DNA of 64,000 bases from JAANXG01 sp034520625 (lineage in GTDB: Bacteria > Pseudomonadota > Gammaproteobacteria > Arenicellales > JAANXG01), in contig JAXHNI010000008.1 of the NCBI GenBank assembly GCA_034520625.1, positions 434,001 through 498,000 on the forward strand, read 5' to 3'. The notes under the pieces were generated by a model. It saw nothing but the letters and a program-made list of their open reading frames with translations. It did no database searches and was not told the origin of the DNA. The translations under genes were made by a program, and so were the position numbers. Positions 17,494-25,084 of this stretch are shown here, piece by piece. The stretch's first letter is position 1. Every line of letters starts with the position of its first letter.

Positions 17494-18114
17494 GTGACCC
17501 GCGGCAATCTGATTCAATGGCGGGGAGCGGTCGTGGCGGCCGGTGCGCTGGCGGCTCTGCTGTGGTCCGCCTACCATGGTATCGAGCGATTGGCGCCGTT
17601 GTGGCAGTCAGCACCCGGTCACGCCTCGCTGGAGGCAAACGGGCCGGGTCCGGCAGTTGAATCGAGTCCACAATACGACATCTCCGAAATCGTCGATGCC
17701 CACCTGTTCGGGGCCGCGGCCGAGCCGGTCCCCGACACAGTGGTTGAAGCCCCGGAAACCCGACTGCAGCTGGACCTGCTTGGCTTGGTCGCCAGCGCCG
17801 ATCAGCATCTGGCACGCGCCATCATCCGTGTGAACGGCGTCCGGGTTCAGCCCTACGCGATCGGGGACGCCATCGACGGCACCGACGCGGCCATTCATTC
17901 CGTGGAGTCCCGCCGCGTTTTGCTGGAGCGGGACGGCGCGCTGGAAAGCCTGGCGCTCAAGCGTCAGTCGGTATTCGACTCGAGAAGCGTTTCCGTAAAT
18001 ACCGGGAACGAAGCCCCGATGCCTGACGCCGCCGACAACGAGACCGGCGACGCCCCGCCGGACCGCGAGCTCGGTGAAGTAATCACCGGCGAACGGATCA
18101 AGCTGCCATTCTGA
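17494..18114 (+). CDS. GspC-like type II secretion inner-membrane protein (short, orphan)
   Basis: GspC links the inner-membrane platform to the secretin in type II secretion. This 206-residue GTG-start product has an N-terminal cytoplasmic stub, one membrane helix (GAVVAAGALAALLWSAYHGI), a periplasmic linker, and the homology region: IVDAHLFG, then LDLLGLVASADQHLARAIIR, YAIGDAIDG and RRVLLERDGALESLAL. It lacks a C-terminal PDZ or coiled-coil domain (full GspC is about 270-300 residues), and no gspD-M genes lie nearby. It could serve a T2SS encoded elsewhere, possibly for the large secreted peptidases next to it; that is inference. Confidence 0.78.
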   Translation: MTRGNLIQWRGAVVAAGALAALLWSAYHGIERLAPLWQSAPGHASLEANGPGPAVESSPQYDISEIVDAHLFGAAAEPVPDTVVEAPETRLQLDLLGLVASADQHLARAIIRVNGVRVQPYAIGDAIDGTDAAIHSVESRRVLLERDGALESLALKRQSVFDSRSVSVNTGNEAPMPDAADNETGDAPPDRELGEVITGERIKLPF

Positions 18115-18168
18115 TGCCCGACGGCCGCCCGGGTATCACGAGACTCTTCCCATTGAGCTCGTACATAG

Positions 18169-18188
18169 AATGCCCGGGTCCGGGCATT
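18169..18188. terminator. Stem-loop after the gspC-like gene
   Basis: AATGCCCG pairs with CGGGCATT around GGTC (8-bp stem) followed by TTTCG, 54 bp past the gspC stop. The T-run is too short for a confident terminator. It overlaps the first possible ATG of the next ORF, which favours the later start at 18194. Confidence 0.45.
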
Positions 18189-18193
18189 TCGTG

Positions 18194-18535
18194 ATGAACA
18201 TCCGCAGCCGCGTTCGGAACGGGGCAGGAAGCATCCCGGGATCCTGCGCAAGAGCGGCCTTGCTGGTCCTCGTCCTGGCGTCCTGGGTTTCCCTGGCCGC
18301 GGAGTCGTCGGTCGGTGGCGAGAAGGTTACCGGCAACGGCCGCGAGGCGACACCGCCAACAATCGAGGAACCGGACGCGGCAAGTGACACCGACCCACGT
18401 CTGCCGATGAAGCGGATGGACCGCTCCACCCGGGAGGAGCTCCGCAAGGCGATCCAAGCCGGGGAAAACCCGGAGGGACCTGGAAGCGGCGCCAGCGGCG
18501 AAGTGAGGGGTTCCGGGGCCTGTACCGGCCCGTAA
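18194..18535 (+). CDS. Small secreted hypothetical protein
   Basis: 113 residues with a clear signal peptide: basic start MNIRSRVRNGAG, hydrophobic core RAALLVLVLASWVSLA, cleavage near AAES. The mature part is hydrophilic and Pro/Glu/Asp-rich (GREATPPTIEEPDAASDTDP), then a short Lys/Arg helix (MKRMDRSTREELRKAIQAGE) and a Gly-rich end with a single Cys. I recognise no family. It follows the gspC-like gene on the same strand and converges on the first C25 peptidase gene; it is not a secretin start. Existence of the gene is moderately supported. Confidence 0.5.
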   Translation: MNIRSRVRNGAGSIPGSCARAALLVLVLASWVSLAAESSVGGEKVTGNGREATPPTIEEPDAASDTDPRLPMKRMDRSTREELRKAIQAGENPEGPGSGASGEVRGSGACTGP

Positions 18536-18554
18536 AGCGGGCCGTCGTAGTCCC

Positions 18555-19866
18555 GGCGACCCGCGTTGAGCGGTGTGGCTACTGGCCGATGGTCAGGGTC
18601 GGATCGCCGAGCAGCGCCCAGTTCTTCGCCGTGTCCAACTGGCCGGCCTCGAACGCCGCCACCCGCGCCTTGCGGATCGCCTCGCCCAGCGTGTCACCAT
18701 CCTGCAGCTGGTGCGCCAGCGTCCGGCGCGCCAGCGACTCGTTGTCCGTATACCCCGACAACGTCGCCGCACCGTGCACCGCCACCGCACCGTTGGCCAC
18801 ACCGGGTATCTCATTGCCCTGACCGTCCTTGCGGTAACCCTTCATCAAACGGTGCGCCAAGGTGTCCGTGTTCGGCGATACAAAATAACTCGTGTAGCAC
18901 GTCAACGTCGTGATCAGCGTCGGCCGGCCCTCGTTGTCCATCTCGCTCACGTGCTGCGGCCCCAGCAGCCCCTGGAACGTCCACGCCGTCGGCGATCCGT
19001 GACCCACGAAACCCGTCACCGTCTGTCCCGCCGACAAGGCCTCCATCAACTCGCCACGTGCCGTCTGCGCCACGCTCAGACCCGCCTCCGCCGATACCTC
19101 GTCAAAATACACCCGACTGATCTGCTCCGCCGGCCACGGCTCACCACCACCCCCGGCCAGCGGCGTCTGCAGCGTCCCGATCATCCTTTCAGCCTGCGCC
19201 TCGAACGACGCCACCGCCGGATCCTCGCTGTCCGTCACCCATACACTGGTGCGCGCATCCCGCGGCCCGGATACCGAATCCTCCCAGTCCAGCGTCTTCT
19301 GAACCATCACCTCCAGATCCGTCAGCGTCCGTACCGGCCAACGGCCCACCGCCTTGTCGCTCAAGCCATCCCCATCCAGGTCCGTCAGCAAGCCATCGCT
19401 CGGTGAAAAATTAATCACGTTCGCCTTCGTATACATCGTCGGAACGAAACTCACGCTCCCCAGACCCAGATTGTCCAGATAGTCGTAGCTGTCATCACCC
19501 ACCAGCAGCACGTGGCTGTAATCAAACGCCGCGTCCGCCGCCGCCAAAAACGACGTCAGCGCCCCGGGCAGCGCCATGCCGCCACCGTAGGCATTCTGTA
19601 TCGCATCCAGCGCCACCGCGCGAACCCGCCAGCCCTGGCTCTGCCGCCGGTCCATGTAACGGTTCAGCGGATGCGACCCCTCCCCCGACTCCGGCATGAA
19701 CGACGGATGTACTATCAACAGAAAATCCGCCGCATCCGCCAGCAGATCCTCTTCCTGTACCGTCCCCAGAACCTGCGGCCGGTTCAGTCCCGACGTCGTC
19801 GACAACCAGTACTCCACTCCCTCCACGCCCGGCGTCCGCGATACCGTCGGCACCACCGCCGTCCAG
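18555..19866. repeat. Long duplicated block, copy 1 (C25 C-terminus)
   Basis: About 1312 bp appear identical to 23773-25084 with constant offset 5218 and no indel; multiple reading frames agree between copies. It covers the C25 catalytic domain, the stop codon and about 24 bp beyond it. A second block, 20167-20594 versus 25235-25662 (offset 5068), has only about four differences. Confidence 0.93.
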
Positions 19867-22800
19867 CTGCGATTCGACTGCAGCCGCCGGTATTCATCCT
19901 GAGCCTCACTCAGCAGGCCCACAAGACGATCACGCGCATCCCGGTCGCGACGCACCCACCAGAGCTCCGCTCTCAATGCCCAGATTCGTTCCGTCACCCC
20001 GGTCAGCGCGTCCGTCCAGGCCGGGTCCGGTCGGCGGTGCACCTGCAGCTGCCCCAGGTTGCCCTTCCCGTCCGTGGCGTAAGCCACCAGGTCATCGCGG
20101 TCGAACCCAGACCCCTGCAAGCCCGAAGCCGTCACGTCGTCTTCCATATGCAGACGGTTGTCCACCGCCGCCAGGGCGCGCGGATACCACAACGCCACCC
20201 GGTCCACCAACACGATCTCGAACGGCGCCGCCGTACCACCCGGCAGCTCCACCGTCACCGTGTTGCCGCCCGGTGCCAGTACCCCCGCCGGCACCTCCCC
20301 GGTCAGGGTCAACGCCCGGTTGCCGTCCGCCTCCCGCTCCAGCACCACCTGACCGTTCACCCGCACCCGGATCCGGTGGTCCGGATTCACCTCCGGAAAG
20401 CTCGTTCGCGCCGTGACCACCACTTCCACACGGCCAGGCCGGTCCGCCGCCAGCGCATCATCCACGTTCACCGTCGCCGTGTAGTCCAGCGGGCCCCACG
20501 GATAGCGCAGCATCGCCGCATACCACGGGTCCTCCGTGGCCGTCGAGAAACTGTACGCCAGGTCCTCGTTCACCCGAACCGGGTGCAGCGCCACCGCCTG
20601 ACCGCGGCGTGCCTCCCGCTGGACATGACCCGCAAGACGCGCTTTCGAAGGATCCACTTCAATGCGGTAGATGTACTCCGATAGGTACAGCGCATCGGGA
20701 TAGTCCGGCAGGACGCCCCAGAAATCGATGTAACCGCCCGGTCCCAAACCACCGTTTCCGCTTCCCTGCTCAATATGACGGGGTACCGCTTCACCCTTCA
20801 GGGTTACGGCGATGGCGTTCGCCCGTACGCCCGACAAGTCGACACCGGCGCCAAGCAAGTCCTCAAATCGCAGGCGCTGCATGCCTGGACGGGTCACCGA
20901 TACCTCGAGAGACGGCACATCGTACTGCTCCGGATCGGCGTTGCGGTTCCGCTGTTGTTCCGGTACGGATCCGGATCCATTCGCCGACGAACCTTGATCG
21001 TCGCCGAACAGCGCGCTGAACCGCGCCCTGGCTTTCTCCAGGGCGCTCCTGTAGGCCCTTCGTCTCTTATCGCTCTCCTGCCGCGCGTTCCGGTACCACT
21101 TGCGGCCCTGCTTCACATAGCCCTGGTTCGTCATCCGCGTTTCATATTCGGCGCGGATGTCACGCCACGGAATAGGCTCGGGCATCAGCTTCTCGCCGTA
21201 GGACTTGCCGATTTCGAAAGAGCCGTAAAGCTCCTGAGATCCGGTGGTGTCGATGGATGACAGCGCCAGTCCCTCGATGGCCCGTGGATCGATATCACTC
21301 AGTCGTATCGTGGTCTTGTACTCCTGTGGCGTGACGGCGTCGGTGACCCCGGACACCACCGTCCGGGGCGTTATCAGGCGCCACTCATCGTCCACCTTCG
21401 CCCACACTGCGAACCCGGCATTGAAGGTCTCGGAGGCCGTGGTCCACTCCACGTCCAGGCGGTTGCCGAACAGGCGTGATTCGAATGAATTCAGGGACAC
21501 GGGCAAGCTGGAAGTCGGGCTTACGCAGGAGGTCGCGTCGAAAGCCTCCGACGACCCCGGCCAGGCGCCCGAGTACGGAATGGGTGACCCGATCTGGGCG
21601 CCCGTGTCCAGGTCCACCTGCCGGATATCGGTGTTGAAAACGAACGCGTAGTCACCCTGGGTGATGGACCCCTGGCCCGTCACGCCGGACACGACCTGAT
21701 CAGCCACGTAGGGCGGTCCGTCGTTGTCCATCACTATCCGGTAGATTTGACCCCCTCCGCCTACGCGGTCGATCGAATAGAGGTAGTACTCGCCGGGATT
21801 GGTGACACCTACCTGGGCTTTCACCACCAGGTCGCCCCAGTCCTGACTGGTGTCCGCGAATGTGTAGACAATTCCAGTTCCCGTCGCGCGCGGCGGAAAA
21901 GTGCCGTTGACACGCGCGTCGACCTCGTCGAGGTCTATATAAAAGATCCGGTCATTCGATCCGTTATAGTTTTCCACCCCCAGGAACAAGCGGCCCGCGT
22001 GATACTCCGCACCGGCATCGTTCAGTCCCCGGTTGCCGGCGACGGTCAGGTCATCACAGCCGCCAGGGCATTCACTGCTGCTGATGTCGGTGACATCGAT
22101 AATGAATCGGCCAATGCGCTGCGTAGGGCCATCGTAGACAAACACTGTTCGATTGTCGCCGGCGCCCGAGTTGCTGGTGTAGTAAAGACGCTCGTTCATC
22201 GAGTCGACCGCCATGGCGTTAATACCGCCGGCACCGACAACCGGATCCGATACCACGCTGCCGTCCGGCGCGGGTCCGGCGAGGCTGCCGAGATACGGAA
22301 TATCGTTCGACGGATCACCATCACCGTTCTGGGCCGCGGCGATGGTATTGTGAGAAAACAGCAACTCGGTATTCCCTGGGTTCAGGTCTGGATTCGGATT
22401 ACCCGGGTCAGAGAGCTCGACGATATGGACTTCGCCGTCGCCGGGGCTGGCGAGCGCAAATCCCAGGTTGCCATCCGTCGCCGGTGCGCACAGATGCCGT
22501 TCGTTGATCAGCACCTGAATCTCGGCACTAGCCGTCAGCGTACCGGCATTGTTGTCCACTTCATAGACAACCCGCGTCGACCGGCCGCTGAACCCGGATA
22601 CCGGGCTGAACGTCACCGAGCCATCGCCCTGTACCGTGTAGACGCCTTCGTTCGGTACAGTAAGGATCGAACCGCCGCCGCTGACGGTGCCCACGGACTG
22701 GGCGGGAAACCTTACGGTTGCCGGGTCCGCATCAGCCCCGTCATTGTCGAGGACAGAGAGGTTGATAGCCGTGTCAGGGTTGGTGATGCCGAAGTCGTCG

Positions 22801-23402
22801 GCACCGAGCTCATATTCGACGTCGATCTGAACGTTGTCGAGCTGGTAGCCCTCCCCATTTGAGTTCGTCCATGCGGCAACCCCGAATCGAATACTAGTGT
22901 TGCCGGACAGATACGGTGTCAGGTCCAGGACTATGCTGCTCAGATTTACATCGTCGTTGTAACTCGCGATCTCAGTCCACGTCGCACCACCGTTTCCAGA
23001 AGCCTGAACACTGAACGAATCGAGGCCACTCAGATTCCCGGTCGATACCAGATCGAAGATGAGGCTGGCGGACTGTATTCCGGCTTGCGACAAATCCAAC
23101 TGGCGATAGATGTACGGATCCGGGCCACTGACGCCGTGAAACCTGAATGTCCCCGAGCTATGCCGGCAGATCCGATTGTCGTTGCTGTACCCGTTCCCGG
23201 AGCATGCCGGCCCGGTGTTCGGATTGTTGGTAGCCGTCTCGAGCCAGTTTCCGGACCAGCCCGTGCCGCCGGAATAGCCGCCGCTGGTGAAATCGTCGCT
23301 AGCGATGATGACGGCCGAGGCGGCCGGTACGACGATGATGCCGGCCAGACCCGCCAGCAGCGCCATTATGCGTGGATATAACCGCGCCTTGCTTCTTTTC
23401 AC
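18579..23402 (-). CDS. Giant secreted C25-family (gingipain-like) cysteine peptidase A
   Basis: About 1607 residues from GTG at 23402, which gives a good signal peptide (KRSKARLYPRIMALLAGLAG, cleavage after PAASA). An in-frame start 63 bp upstream is possible. Order: a jelly-roll-like region (DDFTSGGYSGGTGWSGNW; SGLDSFSVQASGNGGATW), an Ig/cadherin-like segment (LSVLDNDGADADPATV), a probable beta-propeller (about 280-640), a SLNSFESRL...VEWTTASETFN module, a charged linker, a jelly-roll, and C-terminal Peptidase_C25 with FVGHGSPTAW (catalytic His) and TTLTCYTSYF (catalytic Cys). It ends LLGDPTLTIGQ with no recognised sorting tag. Substrate is unknown. Confidence 0.88.
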   Translation of the reverse strand: MKRSKARLYPRIMALLAGLAGIIVVPAASAVIIASDDFTSGGYSGGTGWSGNWLETATNNPNTGPACSGNGYSNDNRICRHSSGTFRFHGVSGPDPYIYRQLDLSQAGIQSASLIFDLVSTGNLSGLDSFSVQASGNGGATWTEIASYNDDVNLSSIVLDLTPYLSGNTSIRFGVAAWTNSNGEGYQLDNVQIDVEYELGADDFGITNPDTAINLSVLDNDGADADPATVRFPAQSVGTVSGGGSILTVPNEGVYTVQGDGSVTFSPVSGFSGRSTRVVYEVDNNAGTLTASAEIQVLINERHLCAPATDGNLGFALASPGDGEVHIVELSDPGNPNPDLNPGNTELLFSHNTIAAAQNGDGDPSNDIPYLGSLAGPAPDGSVVSDPVVGAGGINAMAVDSMNERLYYTSNSGAGDNRTVFVYDGPTQRIGRFIIDVTDISSSECPGGCDDLTVAGNRGLNDAGAEYHAGRLFLGVENYNGSNDRIFYIDLDEVDARVNGTFPPRATGTGIVYTFADTSQDWGDLVVKAQVGVTNPGEYYLYSIDRVGGGGQIYRIVMDNDGPPYVADQVVSGVTGQGSITQGDYAFVFNTDIRQVDLDTGAQIGSPIPYSGAWPGSSEAFDATSCVSPTSSLPVSLNSFESRLFGNRLDVEWTTASETFNAGFAVWAKVDDEWRLITPRTVVSGVTDAVTPQEYKTTIRLSDIDPRAIEGLALSSIDTTGSQELYGSFEIGKSYGEKLMPEPIPWRDIRAEYETRMTNQGYVKQGRKWYRNARQESDKRRRAYRSALEKARARFSALFGDDQGSSANGSGSVPEQQRNRNADPEQYDVPSLEVSVTRPGMQRLRFEDLLGAGVDLSGVRANAIAVTLKGEAVPRHIEQGSGNGGLGPGGYIDFWGVLPDYPDALYLSEYIYRIEVDPSKARLAGHVQREARRGQAVALHPVRVNEDLAYSFSTATEDPWYAAMLRYPWGPLDYTATVNVDDALAADRPGRVEVVVTARTSFPEVNPDHRIRVRVNGQVVLEREADGNRALTLTGEVPAGVLAPGGNTVTVELPGGTAAPFEIVLVDRVALWYPRALAAVDNRLHMEDDVTASGLQGSGFDRDDLVAYATDGKGNLGQLQVHRRPDPAWTDALTGVTERIWALRAELWWVRRDRDARDRLVGLLSEAQDEYRRLQSNRSWTAVVPTVSRTPGVEGVEYWLSTTSGLNRPQVLGTVQEEDLLADAADFLLIVHPSFMPESGEGSHPLNRYMDRRQSQGWRVRAVALDAIQNAYGGGMALPGALTSFLAAADAAFDYSHVLLVGDDSYDYLDNLGLGSVSFVPTMYTKANVINFSPSDGLLTDLDGDGLSDKAVGRWPVRTLTDLEVMVQKTLDWEDSVSGPRDARTSVWVTDSEDPAVASFEAQAERMIGTLQTPLAGGGGEPWPAEQISRVYFDEVSAEAGLSVAQTARGELMEALSAGQTVTGFVGHGSPTAWTFQGLLGPQHVSEMDNEGRPTLITTLTCYTSYFVSPNTDTLAHRLMKGYRKDGQGNEIPGVANGAVAVHGAATLSGYTDNESLARRTLAHQLQDGDTLGEAIRKARVAAFEAGQLDTAKNWALLGDPTLTIGQ

Positions 23403-23796
23403 CTTGGAACCCCCACCCGAATTTGTCGTCCTTCGCTGTCCGCCGCCCGGTAGGTATCCGGGCAACGGTTCCGCAATCCACCGTGCAGCCGGCCGGAAAC
23501 CATTGCCGACAAGACCATACTTCTTAGTTTGACGGCATTCTGCTACGGAACTTTAATTTTGACAAATAATTCAATAATTTAAGTGGGATATAATCACACA
23601 GGCACTTCAGGCACGACGCCGATCCTGGCCCGTGCCGGCTGACGCAGGGACGAAAGCACGAGGTTCCCATTGAAAGCCTGCGATCGTTGGGAATTCAGTG
23701 AAGGCACCATAGAACTGAATGACGCAGAGGCGCCGCTCGGGTTGAGAGCCCGGGCGGCGCCCTGCATGCTGTGGCGACCCGCGTTGAGCGGTGTGG
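23403..23796. other. Intergenic region between the two C25 genes
   Basis: Contains an AT-rich patch (about 23545-23600), unusual in this GC-rich window and probably the promoter zone of peptidase A. It also has a strong stem-loop at 23729-23762 (GGCGCCGC pairing with GCGGCGCC, inner CGGG/CCCG) just past the peptidase B stop. The stem has no U-run. No gene is seen. Confidence 0.6.
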
Positions 23797-25084
23797 CTAC
23801 TGGCCGATGGTCAGGGTCGGATCGCCGAGCAGCGCCCAGTTCTTCGCCGTGTCCAACTGGCCGGCCTCGAACGCCGCCACCCGCGCCTTGCGGATCGCCT
23901 CGCCCAGCGTGTCACCATCCTGCAGCTGGTGCGCCAGCGTCCGGCGCGCCAGCGACTCGTTGTCCGTATACCCCGACAACGTCGCCGCACCGTGCACCGC
24001 CACCGCACCGTTGGCCACACCGGGTATCTCATTGCCCTGACCGTCCTTGCGGTAACCCTTCATCAAACGGTGCGCCAAGGTGTCCGTGTTCGGCGATACA
24101 AAATAACTCGTGTAGCACGTCAACGTCGTGATCAGCGTCGGCCGGCCCTCGTTGTCCATCTCGCTCACGTGCTGCGGCCCCAGCAGCCCCTGGAACGTCC
24201 ACGCCGTCGGCGATCCGTGACCCACGAAACCCGTCACCGTCTGTCCCGCCGACAAGGCCTCCATCAACTCGCCACGTGCCGTCTGCGCCACGCTCAGACC
24301 CGCCTCCGCCGATACCTCGTCAAAATACACCCGACTGATCTGCTCCGCCGGCCACGGCTCACCACCACCCCCGGCCAGCGGCGTCTGCAGCGTCCCGATC
24401 ATCCTTTCAGCCTGCGCCTCGAACGACGCCACCGCCGGATCCTCGCTGTCCGTCACCCATACACTGGTGCGCGCATCCCGCGGCCCGGATACCGAATCCT
24501 CCCAGTCCAGCGTCTTCTGAACCATCACCTCCAGATCCGTCAGCGTCCGTACCGGCCAACGGCCCACCGCCTTGTCGCTCAAGCCATCCCCATCCAGGTC
24601 CGTCAGCAAGCCATCGCTCGGTGAAAAATTAATCACGTTCGCCTTCGTATACATCGTCGGAACGAAACTCACGCTCCCCAGACCCAGATTGTCCAGATAG
24701 TCGTAGCTGTCATCACCCACCAGCAGCACGTGGCTGTAATCAAACGCCGCGTCCGCCGCCGCCAAAAACGACGTCAGCGCCCCGGGCAGCGCCATGCCGC
24801 CACCGTAGGCATTCTGTATCGCATCCAGCGCCACCGCGCGAACCCGCCAGCCCTGGCTCTGCCGCCGGTCCATGTAACGGTTCAGCGGATGCGACCCCTC
24901 CCCCGACTCCGGCATGAACGACGGATGTACTATCAACAGAAAATCCGCCGCATCCGCCAGCAGATCCTCTTCCTGTACCGTCCCCAGAACCTGCGGCCGG
25001 TTCAGTCCCGACGTCGTCGACAACCAGTACTCCACTCCCTCCACGCCCGGCGTCCGCGATACCGTCGGCACCACCGCCGTCCAG
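23773..25084. repeat. Long duplicated block, copy 2 (C25 C-terminus)
   Basis: Partner of 18555-19866, in direct orientation. Identity runs from 24 bp past the stop codon into the region coding SWTAVVPTVSRTPGVEGVEY and stops abruptly at 25084, where peptidase A has an extra segment of about 50 codons. Confidence 0.93.

Noticed and set aside
17494..18535. A type II secretion operon starting with gspC
   Set aside because: Only a gspC-like gene is present; the next ORF is not a secretin and the following genes are on the other strand.
19512..20684. Long Arg/Pro-rich rightward ORF (and its twin at 24730-26055)
   Set aside because: Antisense shadow of the C25 genes; low-complexity composition typical of GC-rich opposite-strand frames.
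23600..23700. Possible c-di-GMP riboswitch because of GACGAAAGC-like and GGTTCCC motifs
   Set aside because: The GEMM signature (GCAAACC, GGGACGCAAAGCC, GGUAGGUAGC in order) is not present.
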